A DNA stretch of 64,000 nucleotides from the NCBI GenBank assembly GCA_947462335.1, contig OX381709.1, positions 65,898,609 to 65,962,608 on the forward strand, read 5' to 3'. Positions 35,471-48,655 of the stretch are shown here, in pieces (the stretch's first letter is position 1; every line of letters begins with the position of its first letter). Under the pieces are notes generated by a model. The model saw only the letters and a list, made by a program, of their open reading frames with translations. It was not told where the DNA came from and made no database searches. Both the position numbers and the translations under genes were made by a program. The stretch is from Harmothoe impar (lineage: Eukaryota > Annelida > Polychaeta > Phyllodocida > Polynoidae).

Positions 35471-38400
35471 CCCTGCCCATCCTCACCATCGTCCTACCCA
35501 GAGCAATCAGAAGTCGGGCTTTGCTTCTGAGATTGTCATTTCATGAAGATTGCTGAGTCGGCAGTCATGCTGAACCCGGGGTTATATAGAACGGTTCGCT
35601 GCACTGATCTCTCCCCGATGCTCAAAACATAATCATTTAGACGGAGAGTCCTTTCCTTGTGTAGGCCCTGCAGCGCAGCTCCTCGAGCAAAACCCGAGTT
35701 AGCGTTTTGTTTTATGCTCCTCCTGCTCTCTTCCACATCGTCCCTTTCTGCCTATTTGCTGCAGTAATGTTTCTATGGCAGAGGGCTGGGATTGTGTGGA
35801 GAAGGAGTGCGTGTGTTGTCCAGCTAACAAGACCGCGGGCTTTAGTTACGAGGTCACCTATCTGTTTCGCTAGCTGGCTTCACATAAACCGTTCCACTTC
35901 GTAAAATGAAGGTCATCCGAGTCAGGAGCGTCAGACTGTATTCGTGAATGTCGTTCTGAAGCAGATATAGGATGGCAATAACTGCAATGTCTGAGGAGGT
36001 CTTGTTGGTGGCAATGAAAACGGTAACATAGGCTGGTGAGCGGCTTGGTTCTAAGTACACATGTAGTAAATTTAATATGAGAGTTATGGGAAAGCTGGTC
36101 CATACTGTGTTACACAATTATGTTACACAATTATTGTTCCCATTTATTTATCCTGGCAACATAAAGAACTTGTGCAGCTCCATAACATATATCACCAGCA
36201 ATCGAATAAGGATTAACATATCTGATCGATTATAATCTATTATACAGACTGTTCTACAGTATACATGTAGTACATGTATTGACATGTATTGAATATGCAA
36301 TTTATCTTAAGAGCAGTCTGGCAAACATAATGATAAATGAATAGTTTAGAGCTCTATCAGATGTATACACATGTAATAGAAAATCATATAGAACAACAGT
36401 CTGCTTAAAGCCTACGAAGTTGTGGAAATAATTTGAGTCAAACTGATAGCAAATATGCATATAGATATGTCCATGTAGTACATCAGAAGACATGTCATTA
36501 ATTTCATAAGAGCTACTTGTATATTAATGATCATAACAGACCGCGGATGACCTTATATGACGATGGATCACTATCCGGCAGCTGGGTAGGTTAATGAGGT
36601 TCCTGTTACAGGCTTAATCCTGGCAGTAAGGTCCTCAAGACGCCCCCGCCTCCTCATGGACCTTCCCAGGACTCGTACCGACTCGTTAGCTATTAATGGG
36701 TGTCACCTCTGACCTGCTAGTCGCATTAGTGCTGACACCAGCACCTTGTGTATCATTGGCTCCTGGTGAGAACTCCACCCGTGTACAGCTGCCCACCCAG
36801 GTCGTAATGAACCCTACCCGTTTCCATAGTTGACCTACTTGTACTACAGTTTATATCCTTTAGAATTGACTTGCTACTTTTTATCTATATACATGTCGAT
36901 TAATTAATATCTATACTGTTGATTTTCAGATGAATAATGACTATGTTGCGAATTTGTAAATCTAATCTATTTACACATGAAGTATTGGTGTTGACTAGGT
37001 CCTCAGGTAAAGGTGTGCTTCCAGTTCAATTGAGGAGAACCTATGTAGGTAGGGAAGATGGGTATTTGACGTGATAATTCCTTTACTCATGTTAGTGTAA
37101 TCTTGTACCGGTTAACCAGGACCATACTGTCCATACCTATGTATGTATGTGTGATCGTTCTCAGAATACCCATCCCTTAGTCAAGTGGCTTCATTTAATA
37201 CTTAAGCATCATTAGTCCTATAACTAATCAATGTATTAGAATTGCTTGTTGGATTAAATGTGTAAAATGACTCTGTTTAATCAAAGTTTCAATAGATGCA
37301 CTTTGAAATTATATCCATGACTACTCCCACGATATTTATTTCCCAATATTTCTTTTTAGTGAAGCCAGAGCGTGTTTATAAGGGAATGAGGAAGCCATGA
37401 TAGGGTTACCAGGCTGTAGTTTCACCCCCATCCCCCCACCCTGCGCTCGACCTAAACCCTGTAACTGTTGTACACGCAGTGCAACCTCAGATGTCTAAAT
37501 AATATATTGCCAATGACCATTTGTGTCACTACTCCATTTTCAGCAAGTCTAACCTAGCTCTAAACACACTTTACCACGACAGCCCTGAAGCCACTGCAGC
37601 CACTTCCCTTCGCACTTAGCTATTGCTCTCCACGCGCTCCTCAATCATACACCACTGGGTGCTTTGTGAAATTTACATTAGACACGGACATTTGTAGTGA
37701 GTGTTGTTGGAGAAGCTCATGAATAAATTCTTGCCGATGGATATGCTGTATATACAGTGGAAACGTGGTTACACATGATATATTTCCTCAGCACCTGCAG
37801 ATATTCCTGATCACATTTTTGCTCAGCGAAAACATTTAAATTCTCTCATATCAGCATACATGTATAAGTACAGTTCTATCATCTCCCTTCAACATGACAC
37901 TTTTAAACAGATTAGAATGATAATCACATTTCTTTTTGTGGTTCACCTGTTATGGTGTACAGGTGGACACAGTACATTACTCTACACGTTAAAAGTGTCT
38001 ATTAACGTTACACTGCGTGTGCTTGTGTAAAACAGAGGTCAATTATTCAGCAGCGGACCAGACACCTGAGCACCTGACATACACAGGACCCGAAACCTCT
38101 ATAGCATGAAATAATCATGTATCATATAGTGGCAGTAATTTTTAGTTGCATTACTACGAGTTACATTCCTATTATTGACCTCTTGTGGGTAGTAAAATGC
38201 TATTTGAATTATTCCTAGGCTGAATTCTTCATATTCTCTGAGTACATTTAGAATTTTTAGTATGGAAACAAAGGATCAGAGAAGTGTATTCATAATGTAA
38301 AAGCCCACCTATCTGTCTCGACATTTAACAAATTACCGGAATCACTTTTTGAGGATTGTAGTCAGCTGTCTGACTTCAGAGGAAATTGACCCTTCTTATT

Positions 38401-39488
38401 TCCCAAGATTTGCCCACGAATAACTCCTTAAAATTGCATTAGAAACTGACCTGAATGCATGCATTACACTAGGTATCCCAGGTCATTTTCAGATAGTATT
38501 GTTGCGTATGTGGAAACTGGTTAGATGGATAGACCATGTCAAAACATGAAAACAGTTTAAATATCATACAAATCGGTCAAGGGGTTTGGATTTGGCAGCC
38601 ATTTGAAAAAGTAAAACTGGGGTTCGGAATTTCAAATTTGCCAATTTCAGACCTTGGTCTTAACTGGATTATGCAGGCATGTTGCAAGCATTCTGAAATC
38701 CCTCAGAAAAGTAATAGATCTGAAAAAATACTTGATCCCTGATCACAGTATATATCTCCTTCATACATGAAGAATGATTATCTGCAAACTTGAACTTTTA
38801 ATCTTATGGACCCTCAAAATTGTGATATATTACAAATGTTCTCATGGATCTTGCAAAGAAATGGTTGAATCTCATAAGTTTGGTAGCATCCCACTACACC
38901 AACATAACAGATATCCCATTGGTTCTTTGGGAATCCTTTCTTATATATGTAATAGAGACTGTGCTTATTTTTTTCCTGATCTCGATAACCAATGTTAACT
39001 TCACAATTTGCATCTAAAAATGAAGGAAACACTAATTGTCCCACTGTCCCTGAACAGTGAAAATGACAAGACTCCAAATCAGCACCACACAACTGTTGTA
39101 GAATATATATCAAGTTAAATTCTTTTATAGGCATAGGTCTACATTGCATATACCAGTTCCAAGCAATGTTTGCTTATTTAAAGTATTACATGATACTGAG
39201 TGATCTGACGAAAATCATGAAATTCTCTGAAATTGCTGAAATATCACTGATACTGAGCTACTTCATAGCATCTGCGGACAACATTTCTTCTTAATGTCTG
39301 AATGCAATCTTTGATATGAACTCATTATACTATTCCTAAAGCAAAACAATGTAATTATGTAACTTTTAGGCCCATTATATAATGATTTACCAATCCACAT
39401 ATTGTTGTTCTCTATGCTGGGAACAAATAGCTTTGCACTTGATATATTTTTATGGAACCACATGTAAGAGATAAGAAATTTTGGAATT
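35471..39488. other. Non-coding stretch, no gene seen
   Basis: Four kilobases without a recognisable gene; open frames are under 115 codons. Parts near 36.25 kb are rich in TACATGTA words. AT-rich from 38.2 kb onward. Confidence 0.5.
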
Positions 39489-39861
39489 TAGCCCTGAATG
39501 TATTGCTTATACTGGTAAAAATCCTGGGACTGTATTTCTAATGGCATGGGAGTGAGAGCTGTAGATAGGCAGTGTATACTGCAGGGCCGCATGCTTTAAG
39601 CTACTATTTATTGCATCTTATATACCTTTTAAATGACACCAAATATGCATAGATACCCTTTCGAAAGATGGCTAAAAGTTGCCCAAAGATTCCTATTTTT
39701 TATTTGAAAAATACTTCCCATAGGCCTACCCCTACTTGTTATACCTCAAAATAAAGCCCAAAGTGTCCTGCTAACAGGGGTAAAGCTCCTGGAACTGTAT
39801 CTTTTATGGCGTGGGAGCGAAATCAGTATATAGAGAGTGTGTCCTTCAGGGATGCATGGCT
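39489..39861 (+). repeat. Diverged direct duplication, about 107-bp units 266 bp apart
   Basis: 39489-39594 and 39755-39861 align along their length: AGCCCTGAATGT versus AGCCCAAAGTGT, CCTGGGACTGTAT versus CCTGGAACTGTAT, TGGCATGGGAG versus TGGCGTGGGAG, GGGCCGCATGCT versus GGGATGCATGGCT. Identity is roughly 70-75%. In the second unit a frame reads PGTVSFMAWERNQYIESV; in the first the same frame has two stops. It is either an old tandem repeat unit or two copies of an element fragment. Confidence 0.55.
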
Positions 39862-42800
39862 ACTCACTGATAGAAGGTCCTGTTTTCCAAATATTAGCCA
39901 ACATCACAGCATCAGTAATGGTTCTTAACATCATGATACAGCTATGCTCATGCATTGGGGTGATGCAGATGAAAGAGATCTTTCCCCAGCATATTTCAGA
40001 TAGGCCATAGTCTGGTCAGTTTGGAGGGAATTTCATTTCTAAAAGTAGGTGTTTTGGTGATTTTTTTGCGCGAGGACACGGCCAGCGGCGATCTACTGGG
40101 ATATCTAATTACACAAATAGATCTTCATTTGTGTAAGATAATCCTACCATATATCTATATTTGGTCGTCCACCAGTTTCCTTAAAAAAACGGATTTCCTT
40201 GTTGAGTTCTAATGATAGACTTTACACCTTCGCCTTATGTCCATGTTAATCATTACCTTATCATACAGAACCAGTAGCCCTATCGGTAGCTTAAACAGAC
40301 GCTAGGCAGAGTTGGAGCAACAAGTATTCTAAAGATTTGGGGCATAGGACACCCTGTCCCCACTTCTCCTAATCGTGATCACCACCATATGATTCCAAAA
40401 GAAGAGGTAAGGTTTGGGCCTAATGTACCCTAATGCTGCCAATGCAGAATTGAGGTGGGCCATGCAGATACTGCTTTTGTAAACAAGTCCTATATAATCC
40501 TGTACCTTCAGCATTCAGTCTATAATACGCCGCCTAAAGACCCCTTGAACTAGCATTTGCCTGTTCTTCTGCTGGGACATCAACACTTGACGTTTTGGCC
40601 ACGTAATTAATGATTCAATTCCCCCCCCCCCCCACACTAAAACTGTTAAAAATATGATTAACTCAATACCAGCAATTGGAGAAAATACTTCATTTTCATC
40701 CACAAATTGGTGTTGTAATTAAAACCTTCAAACCCGTATACAAATGTAGCGTGGACCTGAATCCATCAGCAATTTGAATTGAATCATAAAAATGTAATGA
40801 CATAGACCAAACTTTATGATAATACTGGTGTCCGTAAAATACAAGTGTGCAGTACTAGTAACAGCTTGTGTTGCCCTAATATGTTCACACCAAGGTATCG
40901 ATATACCATTATTCAAAACAGATAACAGGTAATAACGGAATGGCACAATCAGTTCTGACATTGAATGAATGGGCAACCAGAGGGTGCATTGTAATAGTAC
41001 TTAATTGCTATAGATCGTGGTCAATACAGCCCTGTCTTGTCGGCGTATATGAATCAATTAGTGAAAACAAATCTGGAGAATTTTAAATACCCACCTCAAA
41101 CTCAAAGTGACCTGTTTGGTCACATATTATTTCTGTAAGCTTCCTCATTTTTAAGAGTATCTTTGTATACATCGTTATACACTTGGAGTTACGTTGAGGA
41201 AGACCCTGGTACGGCTGAATTATGGATCGCCTAAATGAACATTGTAGTTATTCTATTGACTACAGCTATCTGTGTTACGGTCTAGTGCCCCATATGGTGC
41301 GACAACCTTTTATCCTGACACTGGTGTGCAAAGTAGAATACATCCAATGCCAAGGCTCGTACAGTCATTATGCAGGAGCCTTCTAAAATCATCAATTGTC
41401 TTCCCTCTGATCAGCATTGCTCAGACCAGAGTATCCGTCAGAATCCCTGTATCGCCATGAAAAATGTTCCCATGGCATCAGAGGCAGATATGCCACTTGG
41501 CTAACAACAAAGAATAGCATTGCATAGTATTGCTTTATAGTTCTTTCTTCTTCTTTAAAACAATTAAGTGTGTTTCCTCTAGATTTTAGATGACCGGTTC
41601 TGTAACTTGTACTTGCATATTGTGGCATCTGTACATAAGATGGCTTCAGAGACACTGTGTTCGAGGTACTGCAGATGGGTCAATTCTCTCCCCATTGTGG
41701 AACCCTTGCCTCAGTAAATGAATAGAGCAGGGTTTCTACCTTTACATGAATCCGATCATGGAAATCGGCCAACTGCCCAAGCATGTCACATTTGACCCAG
41801 AGACCACCACTGCCACTAGCTCCCACGCATGCTTTACATCATTCCCTGTGCCAATAGACGTTTCGAGGCACTGTACCAAGCATGTGGAAGCACTGCCTTC
41901 ATTATACTGTTTCCCAGACCAGTACCAGTACATGGTGTGGGAGGGTTATTGCCCTCTGCTCCAGCAAAAAGATGGCGATGTGTCGCCTAATGGCTACCTC
42001 TTTCCCCTAGTGACTGATTGCGTCTCTGACAGAAGCAAATGTAGCTCGCGGCTGCTACAACACTTGCGATTGGCTGATTCGGCCGGAAATGCCTTCGATG
42101 GCAATTTCTAGTCGGGTGTTGGAATTTGGTTGGGAATTTTTCATGACCTAGTTGACCGGCATTCATACGTCCGGCCCGGTGACAGCGTACAGCCGTGTAG
42201 TCACGCTAAATTAACCACATTGAAATTGGTAGAACCGAGAAGTAAGTGATGGGGAGTGGCAACGGTGACCTCATAGGTCGGCTAGACGTTGGGTCTATTC
42301 CTGCAGAGATATAGAGAGACTCTTACAGGGGGGGGGGAGGAGCAACTCGGACTGTTTACTGGTTCGGAAAGCTTGATGTGGATTATTGCACAATTACATT
42401 CATTGCTGCCAGATGACATATTTGGTTCACGTAAAGTACAAATGTTTAATGTATGAATATCAACATACCCGACTGGCCTGTTTTCGCGCAGGTCCTCATT
42501 TGAGTGCAGAGCTTCAAAAAAAGGTATTTTATTTAAATTCCTCATGCATCCATCTCAAATAAGCACAGGTCTTGTACTGTCCCACGGCAACGTGTATTGT
42601 CAATAGGAATAAAGTTTCACCCCAGAATTTCACTCAATGACATCCAAATACATGTGTTGCAAAGGTGTAGGTGCTAGATAAGTAAGGACATGTTGCTATA
42701 CCTGTTGCACAAAATCAATCTACGATCAGACTCGTAGCTGGTTACTTCCCAGTATGTTGCAATACCACCAGTGTATTATAAATGTGTCTCAAAAATAAGC

Positions 42801-43875
42801 GCTGATTGGCGTATTACTCCAAACTTTGCTATTTCCCCCACCTGTTTGACTGACTTCAGTTGTTATAACCAATGTGTGTTGCCTCGGTTGTAGTGTAGCG
42901 ACTGCCGTCCGTGACTGCAGCATGGAATAGTAATCTTCCCCCAATATCGCCCACGTGCTGTTGATTAATCTTTCAGGATACAGCTGATATCAGACCCCCA
43001 TATTGTAGCCATGGCTGCAGACGGCGTGGTGGGGTGTATGGGTGCTGTGTACCTGTCTGACTGACAGCTAGACCTGCGGGCATGTGTGTACGGCCACATA
43101 CAGACTATTACCTCCCAAAGCCACTGACTCTCCTCCTGCCCTGCAGGCTGAAGGCTTCAGATGCAGCTCACGTCCTCTAGCTAACATTAAAACTTATATC
43201 AATCCCTCTGGCTATTGTCTACCTCGTAAGGCTGGAAAGATAATTGCTATAGAATATTGTTTTTTGTAAGAAGTGGTGAGAAATGATAATGATGGTTCGT
43301 TTGCATAATCTGATCTTTCTGGAATATAGAATAATTCACTCAAATCTCAAAATTTAGCTTGATTTTCTCGCTAACCCACTGCATACAACACGAGCACCGT
43401 GCGTAGATAGTGAATAGTTAGTGGAGCTTCTACTGTTATTCTAGAGTGTTCAGCTTGCAGGGGAAGAGCTATTAAATGAGTGCAGCTCGTAATCCCCCAT
43501 TCCATTTCGGGCTTTAGATTTGGATGCTGGTCCATGGCGGATTAGCTGCACACTCCATTTAATACTACGGTAGGCTGGGATGGTTGGTATGGGACCCGGT
43601 TTTGAAATGAATTAATTTCTCAGTCGGGATTAACTCGGTAGATTGTACGGTCGGAAAATTATCTCTATTACTCATTTACTGTGAACCTGTAACCAGCTGG
43701 TTACTGAAAATATGTTATGACTGCACGATGAAAACATCTGGGATATTCTATCTATATAGGGAAACAATTGAGTAATTGGCCTTACGCTAGGACCAACTCA
43801 TACCTTATAACAGTGGACATAATCTACAGATGCAATCTCTTTTATCCTGGGCCACATTTACTAGAGAAACATGAA
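39862..43875. other. Non-coding stretch, no recognised gene
   Basis: It contains a C13 run at 40621-40633, a G10 run at 42328-42337 beside GAGCAACTC (42340-42348), and a cysteine-containing 121-codon frame at 41746-42111 (plus) that matches nothing I know and may be chance. Confidence 0.45.
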
Positions 43876-44093
43876 GGCCAGGTCACACTGTTTGCGAAAT
43901 CGAAAACAAATGTCTTTTGAAGCCAAACCAATTGTTGTGGGAAGTCAAGACAAATATTTTGCTGCAAAATATTTTTGTCTTGGAACACTCTTGTCTTGAA
44001 ACCCCAGTCACACCAACATTTGTTGTGCATCAATTGTCTTGGCTTTAATACAAAACATTTTGTTCCTGATTTCACAACCAGTGTGACCGGGCC
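43876..44093. mobile_element. Palindromic MITE with GGTCACACTG termini, about 218 bp
   Basis: The left end GGCCAGGTCACACTGTTTGCG and the complement of the right end, GGCCCGGTCACACTGGTTGTG, agree except for a few bases; both continue into GAAATC. Inward the arms remain alignable (ACAAATG.., AAGCCAA, CAATTG) to a central palindrome around CAAGACAAATATTTTGC at about 43945-43985. The whole unit is thus one imperfect hairpin. GGTCACACTG-type termini are seen in several invertebrate MITE families. No target duplication was found. A 78-codon minus-strand frame inside is a by-product of the palindrome. Confidence 0.7.
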
Positions 44094-46335
44094 CCATCCT
44101 GAAAGAACCCGCCTTCCCGGATATTTTCAGGTCTGGAAGTGGCCACCAAGAGGCATCAGAATGGCATTTAGTTGTATAGTTCATCAACCGTTTGCATTAT
44201 GTGAACATGTCCAGTTATACTAATGAACATGTAGCTGGGTGATAATGCATGGTATACATAGACCCAGTGCCCAGTACCAGTGGGTATCCAGGGCATTGAT
44301 ATAGGTGTACCCGCATGGTACAAGTACAGCTAGTGGGGCTGGAAGCTGGGTGAGGTGGTGGAGGGTGGTGCTGGAGGGGGATGGGGTGTTACTGGCTGGC
44401 AGGTGCCTTTGGGATGTAGACATGCATACAATAAAACAATGCTGGTGCTGAGTGGTACCCAGCCAGTCATGCAAACTACTATCATGTGCTGACAACAGCT
44501 GGGTAGTTTATGTGCATATATATACAACTATGTACATGCATAGTGAAACTCCAGCACAGCTATTGAGGCAGGTATTCGTTTTCCATCCCACCAACAGTTC
44601 CACGCGGGTTTATGTAGGTCTGCAAGATTAAAATTCCAAAGAGTAACACTATCGTTACTCGTGACTGCCCCCAGCGGAGTCGTACTAAGTTTTATTGTCT
44701 CCAGTGCCATCGTTGAATGAAATACAATTCATGAAAAGCCTCGAGTGTTTTGTCATGGAGCAATAAGATTCTCCAGAGAAATGAGCAACTGGCATCAGGC
44801 ATTCCAGATGTTCCACCAGGAAGGACGTTTTATCAGACAATCTGTATTCATAAGATACCATTGACTTGCTCGAATATCACACTCTGTTGGATGTGTATTT
44901 CAATGTTAATGGCCTTCTTCAAACACATGTATTTATACCACCATTGGCTTGGTTGTAACAGATGGCTCGGGCAGCGCATTAGCATACGTCGTATTAATTC
45001 TTCTCTAATGGGAATAGAACAGAGCGTCATGGAGTGGGTGTGAACAGCTTGTTTCTGTGTTGGACGTTATGGTGAATGCGACCTGAAGGTGAGAGGCAAG
45101 GTCTTCAGCAGACCTTGGAGGCAATCAGGATGTGGGCGAACCTCCAGGGGGTGTGGGGCGGGTTTTTGCAAAGGGTGTGTGAAAGGGTATCAGTATAGTA
45201 GTGAAGTGAGGGTCCCGGAAGTGTCTGTCTGTTAGGTAGTGTGGGCGTGTCTTCCTGGAGACCCCTAGTGAGAATGTTTAGAGTAGGTCTGAATGAACGT
45301 CCTCCAGCGTTGACTGGCAGGGCTTCCTGAGCCAAGTACCACCTGTAGGCAAGCCTCGACGCCTTAAGCTACATAACAATTCATGGAAGGATGGAACCTA
45401 GCTACATTGTATGCGATACAGAAAAAATAAAAATACACAGCTGCTACATATCAGCCCTGGTCCCTATGAAACATGATTTACATGGACAGTTAATGCGCAA
45501 GCTATGCTTTCTCATTATATTTGCTCAGCACAATTGTCATCGGAGTAGTATGGAAATAACAAATAATTGGCAGATAAATATTTTATATAATAGTGGTCTC
45601 AACTGATAATATTGTTTCTTATATGGGCACCTTGCGATCACGTTTTATGGTTGTCCAAATGGGCCTGCGCTGTGTAAGGCCTCGCTATGATATATTTCCC
45701 ATCTAGTAGGCTAAGTGGATATCACTGCCTGACCCATACCCCCAATAGCATCTGAAGAGGAGTGCTGCCCCAAGTCATTGCCTATATATCACTGCATAGA
45801 TACTGACCATCCTTGAGGAGCGTCACGTGGACTGTGGTTATTGTCCTACTTTGGGTTGATATAATTTACACCCTAATTAGGATATAGGTATGTTATTGTT
45901 GAAACAATTACAATGATGTGTAAGACAACAACTTCGGGTCCAACAGAGCCTATATGGTTTATACTTCAGGTTAAATCTTAGTATCTCAAAATCGTATATA
46001 TAAACCCCTTGAGACTTCTCATAGGTTATTTACAACATATAATCAATGCTCAACCCAAATATGGAAGTGATTGACCGAGCCATATTGATACTACAGTTTT
46101 CAACAGAATGGGCATCTTTACATTAAAAATGACACAGGTCTGTCCTAATGAAATGACATTTGTTAAGAATGGTGTATGGACTTCTCACCAGACTTAGTCA
46201 TAGGTTGGGGGACATATGCATACTGTAATACATCAAAATATCAGAGTGGGTCAACATTATAATTTCTATGATAACTTAGGAAAAGAATAGCCAACATATC
46301 ATCAGAATGGAACATTCTAGACCACGCTGACACTT
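44094..46335. other. Non-coding stretch, no gene seen
   Basis: No recognisable gene; frames are under 100 codons. CCTCCAGGG occurs at 45141. Nothing else stands out. Confidence 0.5.
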
Positions 46336-46400
46336 GCCTGGTTAGCTCAGTTAGTAAGATGCCTGCCTCTAGATCCGAGGGTCCAGGGTTCGAGGCTCTC
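46336..46400 (+). mobile_element. tRNA-derived SINE head or tRNA relic
   Basis: GGTTAGCTCAGTTAGTAAGA fits the tRNA D-arm and pol III box A; GGTTCGAGGCT about 45 bp later fits box B. The acceptor and T-stems do not pair (CCAGG against GCTCT), so a functional tRNA is unlikely. No clear SINE tail was found downstream. Confidence 0.55.
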
Positions 46401-48596
46401 TTGGGGAAACTAAACAAAATGTTTTCAAAAATTAGCCTAGAACCAACACACACAGGGGAGGCACTGAATTACAAAAGATTCTGAGAATGTCCGCCAGGTG
46501 GGGTTAGTGAGTTTCTAAAGGTTCTGAATATCTCCACAGGGTCCCGCCACTAGTTTTTCAGAATTATCGTTAATATAATTGGGTGATCTGATTTGGGTGG
46601 TTTGTAATTTAAGGCAATAATGTTATGAGATATGTAAGATAATTATGATCTTATAATGGATATGTATGGTCATGTTTAAGAAAATCACAAAATATGCATA
46701 ACAACATATGGAATAGACGTGCGGTAGTAAGAGGAGCCTATCTCTGATGGCCTTTTTGGATGTCGGCATGTGTTCGAAAACGAGGGCGTATATATAGTCA
46801 TTATTGTGTATTGTTTCGGTTTTAAGTTATATTATCAGTAAGATCAATGTTAGTAGATTGTAATGACAATAGAGCTAGCGTAGAGATACTGCTACTATTG
46901 ATTTTGGTAGCACTTATTACTGTTAAAAATGCTTCTTGTCGTCATTGCTCATGATTACCAAGTCTCCAATTTCAACCCTGTGTTTTTAGATTAAATGAGA
47001 TGGGATTCAGGATGTTAACGGCAGTTGATTACATGCCATGTGCGCCTTAGATGCCCCCTTTGTCCCTTAGTGAAAGTTAATTATATTTTCTACTGCACTG
47101 CGTCTAGTTGTCACTTTGCGAAAACAATGCAAAGCTACTAATAGGCCTTCCTCCTGATCATCAATGGCTTAACACTCAATCCTAAATCTTGCAGAAATCT
47201 TTAAAAGAAGGCACCCAATCAAACCCACCGCGGCCTTTTGCATTTGCAATCTAATCATCTCACTTGTAAATAATCATTTCACTTGTAAAAAGTACGGAGA
47301 TGTTCAGTCACGTGTGATGCACTTGGATGAGCTGCTGCAGCTTTTGGTGTCGTCTAGCAGTACCACCAAAGACATTGTCCTCTTTATCTGGTCTGCACGG
47401 TGGCCTCCTGTGGGCCTCATTGGAAGTCGGGGCATGGCCTGTGCCAGACGAGGGGAAGTAGAGGCCACCTTCCTGACTGGGGGTAGCTGTACAGGGGTAC
47501 AGCCACCGGTATACTGCATCTACACTGAAAGTCGATGAAGTGCTGGACGGAGCTGAATTTAATGCATATTTGACATTTTTTGGATCGTTCCTTTCCCCGG
47601 TATACATAATGCATTCCTTAATATATTGGACGCTCGAAAGGTAAGGTGTGAGGGTTAACACTTTGGCCCTTATTCCCAAAAGTGTGGAATATTAAAGTAC
47701 CTTCTGTATCTTCGACTATGTTTTGATACAATAGAAGAATGAAATCGTGTGCATTAAACGGCGCCTCTAGACGCCGCCTGTCAATGCAGGGTGCAAGGCT
47801 TTCCAACGAATGAAACCCAAGGGAAGTATTGCTGTGAAATAATAGCAACAAACAATGCTTGTTGACCACAAGGTGATGGTCAGAGGTGTCATTGTGATAC
47901 TATGGTGCTTATGGATGAGGTCTAGAACTCCTCCACCTAGACTCTGTTTGTAGCCAATAGTGGTAGAGAGTCTGTGGGAGGGAAGAGGAAGGTTGGGCTG
48001 ACTGATGAGGATAGCGACGGCAGAGAGGGCCTTCAGAGAGATGAGAGGGGATTAGGGGTTAAGGACTGGGAGATATCCAATCGCGGTTTGTTTGTCATTG
48101 GGGGGATTTGGTGTGATAGAAAGGTAGTCGCCGTCGGCAGGAAGATGGCTGGCATGCAAGCTCCATACAGGGCGGATAGAATTCTAGAGGAAGCTCCTAT
48201 TCCTGTAGGACAGACTGAAGCCAATATAGGTTTTCAGTGATCCATGCAGCCATGATACCCTGATACCTCCGACACGCTCGGGGGAGACATGAACCATTTT
48301 GTGTAGATGATATGGGCTGCATCCTCCGAAAGGAATCTCAATACTGTAGCAAAGAACACAATTATATTCACTATGGGATCGATTATGAGCGTTTTCATGA
48401 ATGTTTTAGACTGCCTACTATATTTCTTTGTTTTACCTTTGTTATACTTTTCTTTGAAACGCGGGCTTTCCTAGTCTATCTTAAAAGGGTATTTATATCC
48501 TCTTTTCTCTCCCCTCTTTTGTTTGTCTGGTGCCCATATGCACAGACACAGACACATGTATATATCTGTAATATTGATGTCTAATGTAACTTTCTC
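46401..48596. other. Non-coding stretch, no recognised gene
   Basis: Open frames up to 123 codons (47308-47679, minus) overlap others on both strands and match no family I know. The start of a weak LINE 3' UTR may lie in the last few hundred bases. Confidence 0.45.
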
Positions 48597-48655
48597 GCCA
48601 TGAATATGACCGTAGCTGTCGAAATGGCGTTAAGCAAGCATTACTCACTCACTCT
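48597..48655 (+). mobile_element. 3' end of a LINE or SINE with ACTC tail
   Basis: GAAATGGCGTTAAGCAAGCATT followed by ACTCACTCACTC resembles the conserved 3' terminus plus short tandem tail of non-LTR elements found widely in marine invertebrates. CGCCAT at 48597 and ATGGCG near 48624 can form a short stem before the tail. No reverse transcriptase motif could be read immediately upstream. Confidence 0.5.

Noticed and set aside
41746..42111. 121-codon cysteine-containing ORF
   Set aside because: No family match, signal peptide or splice evidence; the length is within reach of chance.
43842..44075. 78-codon minus-strand ORF
   Set aside because: It lies almost wholly inside a palindromic MITE, and its repeated residues reflect the inverted repeat.
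46336..46400. Functional tRNA gene
   Set aside because: Box A and box B are recognisable, but the acceptor and T-stems do not pair, so it was called a SINE head or relic.
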